A stretch of 64,000 nt of DNA, taken from positions 620,001 through 684,000 of the forward strand of contig JALBUN010000023.1 of NCBI GenBank assembly GCA_025174535.1, written 5' to 3'. The translations under genes were made by a program, and so were the position numbers. Numbering within the stretch: the stretch's first letter is position 1; each line of letters begins with the position of its first letter. Shown piece by piece: positions 29,089 through 40,319 of this stretch. The DNA comes from Cantharellus purpuraceus. Taxonomy: Eukaryota; Basidiomycota; Agaricomycetes; Cantharellales; Hydnaceae. The notes under the pieces are model-generated. The model ran no database searches and had not been told where the DNA came from. It worked only from the letters and a program-made list of their open reading frames with translations.

Positions 29089-29096
29089 TCACGTGA
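29089..29096. promoter_or_regulatory. TCACGTGA palindrome upstream of PCS1
   Basis: Palindrome 15 bp upstream of the PCS1 ATG and 57 bp upstream of the candidate divergent small gene. It is so close to the PCS1 ATG that it is probably within or at the edge of the 5' UTR. Confidence 0.35.
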
Positions 29097-29152
29097 CCAA
29101 ACTAGGAACTGGACCTCCAGCTTCCAGCAGTGATCAGTGAGTACAAGAAACC

Positions 29153-29516
29153 ATGATGAGGCATTCCCAACTTTTCGCTATTGACATAACCATCTGGCCA
29201 TACATGGAGCTTGTATGCATTGTATAGATCTGTCAATAGCGACAAGTTGGGTAAGAGTGTGAAAAGATGGGTTGTTCCTGACTTTGTCTTCTTCAAGTTG
29301 CTATACGTCGACATGGCCAACAATAAGTATGAAGTCATCAGAAGGTCCGTCCTAGTATCGGAGGGTAAAGGAAGGCACGACAAGCACAAAGTTAATAACG
29401 ATGACTCTGGCGACTCGGTCAACTCATACGACCCCGACGATAGCGCCCGCGGTGAGAGCGAGGGCGATGATGAGGACGATGATGCGGTAGCTTTTGTGCA
29501 CGGGACTTCAGGATAG
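29153..29516 (+). CDS. Candidate small protein with acidic C-terminus (unknown)
   Basis: I do not recognise this. A two-exon model (29153-29221 and 29298-29516) uses a 76-nt intron with a CCTGAC branch-like site and CTTCAAG acceptor. It gives about 95 residues: a hydrophobic start (MMRHSQLFAIDITIWPYMEL), then MANNKYEVIRRSV, then a Ser/Asp/Glu-rich tail containing GESEGDDEDDDAV. It would be divergent from PCS1 with 78 bp between start codons, as with other pairs here. A 107-codon open frame on the opposite strand is an alternative. The donor GTATAG is not strong. RNA evidence would be decisive. Confidence 0.3.
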
Positions 29517-30699
29517 TTTCTTCATGCAATTCTCTTTGGCTCGTGGGGAGGTGATATACCGTATCTTACAGCAAAGTTTGGTAGTAAGTTATAAGTAGCC
29601 ACTTCCTCTCACAGGATGTTATGTCCACTTACCACTCGATACGGCTAGCTCTCCCGGGATCGTAACATTCACTATACATAATTTAATCTGGACTCTTGAA
29701 GCTTGAAGCTTGAAGTGCTTTGCACATGCTATTCGCTAGACACAGTTTGCAATGAGCCATTTGATCAAAGTCTCAACACCGTAATTTCTGTGTGCTGATG
29801 ACAGACAATTTCGGTTCATCAAATGCATCAATGAGATTCCTACCGGTACCCAAGAAGTGCACTTATGCCCAGGCCTCAGGATGTCAGAGCTATGCATACG
29901 TCATGTATGCGTACATCGTAAGATATATTCATCTTCTTGGTTGTAGTGCGTTTCGTTTAACTGAAAAGCCCTGTAGACCTTGATATTTCAATCTCTGTCT
30001 CTCCTGTCCTTTCATCTCTTGGATGTCACAGACTTTCGTAATGCACGTAAGTCTCACACACTTATCACAATGGACATAAGATACGTGAAGAAACAATACG
30101 ATCCGTTGGACGCATTTAACAATGGTGTACACATAGAAGAACTAGTGGAAGCGGAAAAGAACTTAGCCCATGAACTTAGGAGTTCAGCTGTCTCTTGTCT
30201 TGTGCCTGCACGAAAAGATGGACTCAATATTGCGTCAGAAGTGCAGGTACGGGGTTCGGTTCCGCGATGCAGGGATTGTTGTTGGGTAGAAGTTGAGTGA
30301 TCAAAGGTCTAAACAATTCTCGCTGTATAAGACCTAAAGATTACGCACTTTCGCTGTACATGTAGGTCTGTAGATGTTCTACTTCGGAGGGTCGGAGTTT
30401 TAACACGGGAAAGCTTCGCGGCTGAGTGTCACCACTCGTGTTGTCGTTAACTACCACTTGGTCTGAGCACACGATCGAGAGGTGAGTCTTTTTCTTCCAC
30501 TCCGCCACTCCTTCGCACCAACTCCCATTTCCTTAATCCTTCACGAACCTCTTTCCCCGAAAACCCGCAATGCACTGCTATCGAAACTCACCCAGCCCGC
30601 TCTTCCCCATCCCCAAACCCGTTCCCATTGTGCTCGTTCTTTGCTAACAATTTCCCAACCTCGAATACACCACAATTTGATTCACTTTTCACGTAACAC

Positions 30700-32251
30700 A
30701 TGATGTCCTCAGACAACGCCGCGAGGAAGAGGTCTCGCTCGCCCTCTGACGAGACCCCCGAGAAACAGCACAAGAGAGCCAACACCGGCGTATTTCCCAT
30801 CGCGGATGACTCGGCGCAGTTCGTTTCCGAGTCGAGTTCCGGTCCTGCGATAAACGACGTTTCCATGGTCGATTCTAGTGTTCCCATCAAACCAGACATA
30901 GACGCACCGGCTGCCCCCTCGGAACTCATATCTAGCCAGCGCCTCAAGGCCGATGGAGACATTGATGCTGCAGGCACTACTGCGTCCGCTGTCGCGAGCT
31001 CTAACGCCTCTAGCCCTGCAGTGACAGCTGCACCCCAGACATCTGCGAGCGCTTCGTCTACTGCTGGAAACAATGCTAGTAGTGGGGCAGGCGCCGGAGG
31101 AGCAAGTGGTAGTACTTCAGCGCAGATACATATGCGTTGCCTCATTGTCACTCAAGACGCTTCAATCATCATTGGGAAGGGAGGGTCGCATGTCAACGAG
31201 ATCAGGGAGAAGAGTGGTGCACGAGTCATGGTGTCAGAAAGTATTCCCGGGAATCCCGAGAGAATCCTGAATGTCAGCGGTCCTCTGGATGCTGTGTCGA
31301 AGGTGTGCCGTCGTCTTACCCGTCCTCGTTGCGTAATCACAATCACGGCCATGTGCTAGGCATTTGGTCTCATTGTCCGCAGGATAAACGACGAGCCCTT
31401 TGATGTTCCTTCTGTTCCAGGAAGCAGGGCCGTGACTATCAAGTTCATGATTCCGAATTCAAGAATGGGTTCAGTGATTGGCAAGCAAGGGACTAAGATC
31501 AAGGAGATACAGGATGCAAGCGGAGCTAGGTTGAATGCAAGTGAAGGGATGCTCCCTGGTTCAACTGAGGTTAGCACAATTTATATGTCTTGTCTAGTTC
31601 TTGATACATTTCATCTCAATAGCGCGTGTTGAGTGTCGCTGGTGTTGCTGATGCCATACACATTGCTACGTATTACATCGGCAACATCCTGATTGAAGCC
31701 AATGATCGCATGCCTTCAACACTTAATTCATCATATCGCCCATCTAATCGTGCACCTCGTGCACCTCCTGCTGTTGCTGGTCCTGGGGGCTATCCGCCAT
31801 ATTCGAACCCTTACACCTACCCACATCAACCACCACATCCTCATAATCCTCCTCAGCAGTTACAAACCCAGCAAATATACATTCCCAACGACCTTGTGGG
31901 ATGCATTATTGGCAAGGGTGGAAGCAAGATCAACGAAATTAGGCATATGAGCGCAAGTCAGATTAAAATCATGGAACCTGGTGCAGTGGGTGTTGGCATG
32001 AACGGCGGTAGTGGTCAGCCAGGTGGAACTGCTCCCAGCGGAAGCGAAAACGAGAGACTGGTGGTCATTACCGGCCAACCCGCTAACATACAGATGGCGG
32101 TGGGGTTGCTTTACCATGTAGGTTAAACCAATGTTAGTCATTGCGTTTCTCATTGTCACTCTTGCAGCGTCTGGAACAGGAAAAACAGAAGCAGATGCTA
32201 CACGTTCAAGGTGGTGGTGGCCCAGGAGGTGGCCCAGGGCCTTTGCGGTGA
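30700..32251 (+). CDS. Triple KH-domain RNA-binding protein (PCBP/hnRNP K-like)
   Basis: Poly(rC)-type RNA-binding protein similar to fungal Rnc1/Pbp2 and animal PCBP/hnRNP K. The N-terminus has a basic cluster, RKRSRSPSDETPEKQHKR, that could be a nuclear localisation signal, followed by a Ser/Ala/Gly-rich linker. Three KH domains follow, each with its GxxG loop: GKGG in IIIGKGGSHVNEIREKSGA, GKQG in SVIGKQGTKIKEIQDASGA and GKGG in CIIGKGGSKINEIRHMSAS. A Pro/Tyr/His-rich spacer separates KH2 and KH3. The last exon, RLEQEKQKQM plus a Gly-rich tail, ends in TGA 32249-32251. Introns follow AVSK and GSTE. The start is the first of two adjacent ATGs. The RNA target is unknown. Confidence 0.92.
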
Positions 32252-32818
32252 AGTGCCTCTTGTTGGACTATTATTGTCTGGTTTCTTGCTGGAGCGTGCT
32301 ACCGCTAAAAATGGCGGATTTATTCCCGTTTCCCTCTTTCCTTTTCGCTCGCATCAAACCATTGATGTTTTCGAGTTTTTCTCGAGACTCGGGCGAGGAG
32401 GACCTGATGCTTTGCGATGTATAATGACTGGCGGAACGAAGAGCAAGAACAGTGGATGTCAAAATAGCTCCATGGTGTCGAAATTCTTTTGAAATGTTAC
32501 ACAGCAAATACACAAGTGTGACCCTTTTTTGGCGCGCGACCACTGCATCATGTTGTCACCACAATGTACGAACAAGGTGAACCATCAGATCTGATGCGAT
32601 CTTCCATGTGACGCGTGACACGTTGTATCGTCCGGGATCAGCACCCATCAGCAGTACTTTAGGCCCTTGTTTAGGCTTGTCGATCGAACAAAGGAGGGAC
32701 CCATGCGACTGAATACCCGCCATCGATTGTGTCCCCATTGTCAAGCTTCATTAAGTCTTTACTCGTAGCTGGATCCATCCCTCCTTTACCTTTGAATCCA
32801 TTGCGGCGGTAGACCGTA
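32252..32818. other. Intergenic region KH gene / RdRP
   Basis: 567 bp comprising the KH gene 3' UTR and the presumed RdRP promoter. I see no gene or strong motif. Confidence 0.5.
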
Positions 32819-35800
32819 ATGGAAATCCAACTGAAAAACGTGGAACGTCTCGCGACTTCATACGACGTGACGCGCGCCATCGCCAAGGTCCTGCATGGCC
32901 GATCGTTTGTTACAGCTCATCGCCCTCAGCAATCGCGTCCAATCAATTTTTCAGTCACTCTGTCTCCGGACACCGTCCCAAACTCTATCAGGAATGGCGG
33001 GAGTGGCACTCTCATCATACCCTTCCTTTCACATGCCAAAAAATTCCTGGCTTACTTGGAGAGCCGACGGGTTAAGGTTAAAATTGGTGGCCGTCTTATT
33101 CACTTCCAAGCGAGTCACAAAGCTCCGAAACGTCGCGTTCTCGACACCCTCGCCAAGGTTTTTGCTTTCATTGTCGCATGTTGTAATTGTCTCATCCTAT
33201 TACCGAATTAGGTCCCCTACCAGGACCCGAATATCATTGAAACAAACGAGAAAATTATCAAAGAGCTAATCGCGCATTTACCTATTCGCACACTTCAATT
33301 TGGAGTCCTTGTTAAGCAGCCACATGGGCATGTATTCTCTCCAGAATGGGAAGAAGACTACCGGGAGCATGGGGATGCACGACTGGCTTTTGAGTATCAG
33401 CATAAATTGCTTCGTTTGAAAATTGGTGATCACAGCGACACCGTAGCCCACAGTGTCGTTATAACCTTTGTCAATATGAAAAAAATATACTCTGGATGGG
33501 AATATGGAGAGCCTTGTGAGTCTTCGATGACATATAATCATGCTCTAAACATTCGCTTTGCAGTCATATTATTCCTGTTAACGACATCACCTGCTTTTGA
33601 GTCGGAGAGCATGCATCGGGACACTGTACGGCAGAGGAAAAGGATTCGGTGTCGCGTGGGGTCATTGGACGATGCACATCTGCGTGTAGCCCCATATGCC
33701 CACCAAGTCAGGCTCGTCTTGAAAAACGACGCTGACCTCCATCAGTTTGCAACCATGTGTCAAAAAGCTGAAACCCTGCTACCGGTTCCTTTACGCAAAG
33801 GGGCACTCGATGTGCAGAGGTTGCAGATATTTTCGTCTGCCAACTTGAGAAAAGTTGATCTCTGGCTTACGAAACTTAACTGGCTTGTCGCTTTCCAGTG
33901 CGAAGCCTTGCTCCGGAATCTTAGGCTTAATACACTCGAGCTGCTGAAGCTGCAACCTCAAATTGATGAGGTGGCTCTACAGGGATCCCAATATGCATCG
34001 CAAGTGTTGCGCCACTACCATACGGTCCTTCGCTCTTTGCGCAAAGATGAGTCTTTTCTTACTGCATTTACCCGCGCGGTGCAAGAGTATGATCAAGTCT
34101 TCAAAACACAACTTGATACAAATTATTTCATTGCACATCACGTTAACTTCACGCCTACTGCAATGAGGCTCGAAGGACCTTATTTACACCAGAGTAATCG
34201 TGTTGTGGGTCTCTTGCATTGCGCTCGTATTCTGCCTTTAAACCAACGCTTCTGCTTTAGATCAGGATGTACAGTGATTATCAAGAATTCTTCATCCGTG
34301 TCTCATTTCGGGATGAAGATCGCCTACAGTACCGCTGGGACCGGGAAGTAGACGGTGCGACCTTTGTACGTGAACGCGTCGGCGGAATTCTTCACCGAGG
34401 TTTTACGATCGCAGGCCGCGGATTTGAATTCTTGGGGTACAGTCAGTCACAGCTCCGTACTCATTCTGTTTTTGCAGTGTCGCCTTTTCGGCATCCCGAG
34501 AAAGGGCTGGTTACCGCCCAAAAGATTCGGGAAGAGGTTGGGATATTCCACGACATCCTTCACTATCCAGCGCTTTACGCCGCTCGTGTCTCTCAAGCAT
34601 TCAGCGGTACAGAGGATTCCGTTTGGCTTCGTTCCAATGAATGGTCTGAAATGGATGACGTGAAACGCAATGGCCGTGTTTTCACTGATGGAGTTGGGAC
34701 CATCTCCCCAGAACTCGCGAAAGAAATTTGGCAAAAACTTTGTGAACAACATCACAAGACTCCATCTACACCGTTCGACCCGGTTGCCTTTCAAATCCGT
34801 TTTGGCGGTTATAAAGGCATGGTATCTGTAGATCCACGTCTATCTGGGATCACGATGCGACTAAGGCCTTCCATGCGAAAGTTTCATGTTTACGATAGCG
34901 AGTCTATGGCGCTTGAAATTGCTCGCACCTTCGAATACCCTGGGCGGATGTTCCTCAATCGGCAAGTGTATGCATCCCATTGTAGTGTTTTCACTGATTT
35001 TTTTTCATTTCTCAGTCCATTGATCCAAATCCTGGAGGATTTGGGCATAACCAAAGAAGCGTTTCTTGAACTACAGGAAGCGGCGGTCACGAATGTGCAA
35101 ACTGCCAGGAATTCTCTCCTAAGCTTTGCAGACTTATTAGACTCGCATGCGCTAGGTAGAGGCTTTTCTCTGTCGTCCATCATGCGCTCCTTAGCCAGCA
35201 TTGGATGCGAACTGGGAGACTGCCATCCTTCAAAGGCGGTTGAAACGCCATTCCTCCGAGGTCTGATTGATACGGCAGTGCTATCTGTTCTTCGTGGCCT
35301 GAAACACAACGCCCGTATACCGGTACCACAAAGCTGGAACCTTGTTGGTGTCGCAGATGAGGATGGAATATTAGGTCCAGGTCAAATATATGGTGCCAAT
35401 CCTCTACTTACTTGCTTTTGCGTCGTGTTTACTTGCCGTTGTTAGCCTGTGTTTGGGAAAAGGACAAGGAAAAACCGATGTTCCTGAAGGGACCTGTGAT
35501 GATTTCACGCAGCCCTACAGTTCACCCTGGCGATATTCAAATGGTATATCCATTCCGCTTCTCGCGTGAGTTCCAAGAACATGACAACGTTGAACTAGGT
35601 CACGGCCATAGGACGCCCTCCTCCTGGCTCCATGTATGACAAAAACCCCATGCCCAATGTCGTCGTGTTTCCCTGCAAAGGTTGGTCTCATAATATCCAA
35701 ATTCCCTGCCTACTCCACCCCCCCTACGTTATGCTTACTATGTGACAGGGAAACGCGACCTTGCAAGCTGCCTTGGTGGTGGAGATCTGGACGGTAGGTC

Positions 35801-36925
35801 TATATAACGTATGATTCATACTGCAGCAATGCTGATACTATAGCCAAGGTGATCTTTATCTCGTGTGCCAATTCCCACCACTACTTCTGGATCCTGCACG
35901 TTGCCATCCGCCGGGTGATTATCCGCCAACCATTAAAAAAAATATCGGCAGACCGAGTACAATTGATGATGTGGCCGACTTTGTTGTCGAATACATCAAT
36001 TCCGATATGGTTGGGTATGTTCTTTCCTGGTGCTCCCACAACACGTCGTGATGATCGCCTTCATCCACGCTAGTCTACTTTCTACCAATCATCTCATTCT
36101 GAGTGACCAAAGTCAGTAGCCTTTGAGCTCTTGTGAATGCTGGCGTTCGAATTTATTTTGGCAGGCTCCTTTGGCACTCTTGATCACGATTGTCTCAAGT
36201 TATCCGAGTTATGCAGCAAAGCTGTGGATTATCCCAAATCTGGGACCCCTGTGGACATGGCTGATACACCTCGCTTCCTTATCCCGTACAAGCCAGATTG
36301 GAAGAGTGATGAAGTCATGAATCCCCGCAAAACCGATTACTACGAATCAAATCGAGCTATAGGGCATCTTTTCCGTGCCATTACGCTAGAGGAGAGTACC
36401 AAGGAGTTATCCTACGACCCTAGAACCTCAGCACTAAAGGACAAGCCCACACCTGATCTACAACGTGCCCCAACCGACTCCATTACTTCCACCTTGTTAC
36501 CCATCGTGGAAGCTTATCTTCAACATTCCTCACAGGCTGGCAATGTAGCCACTATGCTAGAACTTTTCAACAAGTACTGTTTGCAGCTGAAGTACATATG
36601 CTTAACGCATACACTCTCCCACGACCCTGACATAAAGTTGAGAGAAGAGGAAGTGGTGGTGGGGACGATCCTAGCCAAGTGCAGCCAGGCTCGGTGGAGA
36701 AAAGACCGTATTGAGGAGATGCGGATCAACGTGAGCCAGCTGGTCAGGCTTGTCTCTACCGAGCTCCGAAGGCCCAGTCCACTCGAAAGCCTGAAGCGTG
36801 CTTGGACAGCTTGGAACTTTACTCAAGCAAACTGCGACAAATATGGTCACCAAAGTTTTGGCTTAATTGCACTAGAAAACGTTTTTAGAGCTTTGGATGA
36901 ACTTCGGGATAGACAGGTGTTTTAA
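32819..36925 (+). CDS. RNA-dependent RNA polymerase, RNAi type
   Basis: Cellular RdRP of the QDE-1/RDR family, which makes double-stranded RNA for small-RNA silencing. The first exon begins MEIQLKNVERLATSYDV at 32819. The conserved core includes FTDGVGTISPELAKEIW, FQIRFGGYKGMVSVDPRL, the PVPQSWNLVGVADEDGIL block and YDKNPMPNVVVFPCK. The catalytic motif GGGDLDGDLY is intact and assembled by splicing: the exon ending GATCTGGACG joins GTGATCTTTATC across the intron at about 35791-35850. The C-terminal region NRAIGHLFRAITLEE and a helical tail end with TAA at 36923-36925. All three Asp of the DLDGD motif are present, so the enzyme should be active. At least nine introns interrupt it. Which fungal RDR clade it belongs to cannot be told by eye. 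Confidence 0.95.
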
Positions 36926-37414
36926 ACGTAGCTCAATACAATTAAATACACCCATTGCATTCAAATAAGCTATTTTATACTGGTCGACTTTAACAAATAT
37001 ACTCTATTGGCACAAGGAACCATCTCCCTCAGGAAGACATGTTTCAAAATTCATTACAAGTCCCACCGCGACTAAGCATGCCTAACGGTCTTACACACTT
37101 CCGAGTGCACGGTCATTCCAACAAAGATCATCACTTGTCTGTCATCGAATATCGATGCTTACTGTCGAAGCCCGAAGGAGAATACGCGCCTGATGCATTA
37201 TGGCCTCCAATTATATTAGGATCCATATAGATAGCAAGTAATGAAGAATCTAGATATCAAAAAAGCTAATAAATCATATCTATCGGAAGGATGAGAACCG
37301 TTTTGCTGCTACAAACAGAACGACTTACCGCTTAGTACAGTACTCCAGCATGTTATGGTTAGTTTGATGGCTACTAGGTTCATTACTGATTCAGCAGAAA
37401 TGTGAAATACAGAC
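36926..37414. other. Convergent 3' intergenic region RdRP / glutaminyl cyclase
   Basis: 489 bp. It includes probable 3' UTR of glutaminyl cyclase, where a GTAAGT-type donor on the minus strand near 37328 suggests a spliced 3' UTR. A 63-codon open frame at 37039-37230 has no recognised homology. Confidence 0.45.
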
Positions 37415-38830
37415 TCAAAAGCGACTCACCAAATCACCGTTGGCACGTCCTACTCGGGTCTCGAGGCCAGACTCTGGGCGCAAGCCGAGATACTCCGCTG
37501 TAAATAATCTAAAAATGAGGTTCCATCGTTTTAACGTCGCCTGATCCAATGCAGAGGCATCGTCCTGTGATTTAAATTGTCAACCTCTCAGACCTACTAC
37601 AGCAAGAAAGACAAGCGACCTTCAAAGTGTGCCAGACTCTTGGAAAGGGTGATGCGATGACGTGCAAAATGTTGACACCCCTTCGCAAAAATGGGACGTG
37701 ATCATCCGCGATGTATCCCGCATTATGTTCCTGACCTGTTCTGGGGACGAAGAAACTATCTTCACTGTCCCAAAGGTCAGTATCGCCAAACGCGCCCGAC
37801 TGTCCCAGACGGCGTTCTGCAGATGCTAAGGAGTCGAAGAGCCACGCGGTCGACAAGAAGTAGGAACGAATTCGTGGTCTGGAGTTTCCTAGGAGGTCGA
37901 GCAGCACCAGATGCTCTATTGTTGACATCTGAGTCGCAGAAAACATCAGTCTACGCTTCGGGTGAGGTGTCATATATGTAGCGGCCCATTTCTCCGCTAA
38001 GTGTCTGAAAGACAGTCAATACCTTTCGTCTTTCGTCATTGGCATTCGTAACGAACCGCGCGCCATATATTGAGTCGGTAGCTGTCCAGTCTTTAAATGC
38101 CTCTTCACCATCGAAAAACACTAACTGGAGTGTAGTTTCGGCCACATCTTCATCGTCCTCCAAACCTTGTTCGAGTCTTTCTTGGCGTTGATCAAGTAAC
38201 GGATTCAGTGCCTCCGCGACATCTAGTAAAATGGCACATGGTGCAGCGGAATCGGTAGCACCTACGAACTATCTCGCACATCGTCAGTAATTATCTAATG
38301 AACACTAAGCAAGACAGACTTGGTTTTGTGGGAAATCAGAGAAGTATTTACTGTCAAAATGTGCAGCAAGAATCAACCGCCTGGGTGCATCGGGGTTCTT
38401 TGTAGCAATGACATTGGTAAATGACTTCTCCCCGTATGGTGTCGTATCGGTGAACGAATCTTCCTCAACATGCCAGTTCAAGGCACGCAAGGTGGAGACT
38501 AGGTAGTTCTTCACAATAGTGTTGTTCTGTGTTCCAGCTAATTAACAGAAGCATGAGTACTATGCCGAGAGGATCATAGGGGTAATTACGAGCTCGCGGA
38601 ATCAGTATATGGGATAGATGAGAATTGGGATCCGTATAATCCACACTCGAAATAGGATCTCGAGATGCCACGAGACCCACGACATTTGCTACAGACAGTT
38701 CAGGGAGAGAGCGTCTGGATGAAAGCTGAAAAGAGGGGTATATGAGTGAAGTGAGAAGCAAGTATAGGAAAGGAGTGGGATAGAAAACGATCCCTCTCCG
38801 TCGACGAGAGCCTGTGCCGTTGGCACTCAT
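37415..38830 (-). CDS. Glutaminyl-peptide cyclotransferase-like (M28 family), membrane-anchored or secreted
   Basis: Glutaminyl cyclases convert N-terminal Gln to pyroglutamate; the fold is a Zn-dependent M28 aminopeptidase type. The start at 38830 gives a short basic stretch, RRRRGIVFYPTP, then a hydrophobic segment, FLYLLLTSLIY, fitting a signal anchor or signal peptide. The zinc-site regions are AAHFDSKYFSD (His, Asp), GATDSAAPCAILL, VFFDGEEAF (Glu pair) and ADDHVPFLRRGV (His). The C-terminus AEYLGLRPESGLETRVG runs to TGA 37415-37417. A GTGAGT donor just before this stop could instead splice to a TAG at 37371-37373, shortening the end by about three residues. The gene is divergent from TRS23, with 72 bp between start codons. 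Confidence 0.88.
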
Positions 38831-38902
38831 GAACTGAAAGTCACGGTGGCGCGGACACGTCACATGCGAAAAAGTAGGTCGTGACTCGCAAAGCAAACGC
38901 AA

Positions 38903-39473
38903 ATGGTTGTCTTTGGGCTTTGGGTCAGTTTGCCTTACAAGTAATGCTACCCGGACTCAAGTATGTTGGGACGAAAGGTTATCAACAAAGCTGGCGGCCT
39001 CGTGTATCAACGAAACTTTGCAGGCGAGCTGTTCTGATATACTCGATAGTATCTCTCATAAGGGAAGCAACTTGCAGATGGTCTAGCCCAGCTTACTTCC
39101 AACGAGTACCTCGTAATCGCGGGTACCTTGCACGGTATTCATGCGATCACCAGTCGCTTGTCTCCCACCGGCAGCAGCTCCGGGGCTCACGTTATTGAAG
39201 CCGAAACATTCAAGCTGACAATTTTCCTCACTGCCACAGGTAGAGTCACAATGAACGTGTTGCAACTCCCCAAACGTCTGAACATCACGCTCAGGAACTA
39301 AATTCGTCTTGCTGACGTCTCTCAGCGATCTGTCTGCTGATTCCATCTTGCGAAAAGTCTACGAAATCTACGCGGACGCTGTCATGAAGAATCCCTTTCA
39401 AACTCCAGAGATGCCTATACGCAGCGAAGGATTTGATATTCGCATCAACGCACTGCTTGGGACGGCAGTATGA
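38903..39473 (+). CDS. TRS23: TRAPP complex subunit TRS23 / TRAPPC4
   Basis: Core subunit of the TRAPP tethering complexes that act as a Rab (Ypt1) exchange factor in ER-Golgi traffic. Four exons (38903-38923, 38978-39023, 39078-39239, 39295-39473) sum to 408 nt, 135 residues. The sequence begins MVVFGLW-VINKAGGLVYQRNFA, continues DGLAQLTSNEYLVIAGT and SRLSPTGSSSG, and ends with DSILRKVYEIYADAVMKNPF and MPIRSEGFDIRINALLGTAV. This matches human TRAPPC4 without its PDZ-like insertion, as in fungi. Intron 2 (39024-39077) starts with GC rather than GT, and no in-frame GT alternative exists. The stop is TGA 39471-39473. Confidence 0.92.
39024..39077 (+). other. GC-AG intron in TRS23
   Basis: The exon ends TTTGCAG and the intron begins GCGAGC; it is 54 nt long and ends in CTTGCAG. 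Only this donor preserves NFA-DGLAQLTSN. The nearest GT would shift the frame. Confidence 0.75.
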
Positions 39474-40319
39474 AGGTCAACGACGCCGCGGTTTGGTGTC
39501 AGCCTTTCGGGAGGCATATCGTGAGTTCTGACCTCTCCTCTGTAATCTTGTATAAAGCTATGTGCAGCATAGTCACTGCCTGACGTGCTACAGTTCGATG
39601 TAGACTTGTTAGCACCAGTTGTTTTGATATGACTTGTATAACTTGGGGCTGACAACCCATAGTAATACCTTTGAAACCCTTGTCCGAAGCTGATCCTCGT
39701 CCTAACGGCATCTTGATTGCTCGTTATCCGCACCGTTCCCTTCTGGCCGCCTTTATCACAAGCGCAGCCACTGTCCATGGATATATGCTTTGAGGTCCCC
39801 GCTCATATTAGGTGTTGTCATAGCCTGTAGTTTTTGGGGATACCGTTCACAAACTGCATTACTATCACCTCTGATATTGTGGCACGCCGACCTTTGCTCG
39901 TGCGTCCAAACTATTCTAAGCTGCTTGTTGTTTGGGTCTGACGGGTACTTCCATATCCGTTGGTTGGATTCCTATGCGTTAGATGAATGAAATCCACCTT
40001 ACGCTGGAAAATTATCCGTGAGCTTGCTCATTGTTCCCACCGAATGTTTCAGCATCGCAGTGTATCACTAGCAGGGCGATCTGCATTCATCCCAGAAATT
40101 TCTGTAAGATTGCGAACTAGAACAACGTTGGTGTAAATCCGAGGAGACATCTAGGCAACCCTACGTTCCTGATAATTTGGAGAAATAGAAGATCGGGGAA
40201 CACGGAAGTGCCTGGAGAATGTCATTGGAAATTGGCCACACTAAGTTGGCAGGAATATCTTGCATACAAAATATCTCTCTTGACGTATAGTACATTTGTA
40301 CATGAATCAAATAACTGAC
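39474..40319. other. Convergent intergenic region TRS23 / SNW1
   Basis: 846 bp. Short open frames occur on both strands: a plus-strand stretch near 39655-39790 reading SEADPRPNGILIARYPHRS, and a 126-codon minus-strand frame at 39398-39778. I could not join them into a credible gene. Confidence 0.4.

Larger units (their letters stand above)
29075..30699. other. Poorly coding region between PCS1 and the KH gene
   Basis: 1.6 kb with no recognised family. It holds a candidate acidic small gene at 29153-29516 (listed separately) and a 30070-30300 open frame that I could not support. Three tandem copies of TTGAAGC-like units are near 29695-29715. The last 220 bases are pyrimidine-rich and likely 5' UTR of the KH gene. 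Confidence 0.5.

Noticed and set aside
30070..30300. Open frame starting MDIRYVKKQYDPLDAFN
   Set aside because: It has plausible composition but no recognised family. A GTACGG donor-like site has no convincing downstream exon, so it is too weak to list as a gene.
32819..36925. Viral origin of the RNA-dependent RNA polymerase
   Set aside because: The motif is the cellular DLDGD type, the gene is intron-rich and long, and it matches the RNAi RDR family rather than viral RdRPs with a GDD motif.
37039..37230. 63-codon open frame downstream of RdRP
   Set aside because: No homology, not linked to neighbouring exons, and it lies in the convergent 3' region.
39470..39473. Overlap of an ATG with the TRS23 stop (ATGA), suggesting translational coupling
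   Set aside because: Coupled translation is not expected in a nuclear fungal gene, and the frame after that ATG closes without a conserved protein.
39398..39778. 126-codon minus-strand frame overlapping the TRS23 3' end, and plus-strand fragments nearby
   Set aside because: It overlaps the conserved TRS23 last exon on the other strand, and attempts to join the plus-strand fragments by splicing hit stops or wrong phases.
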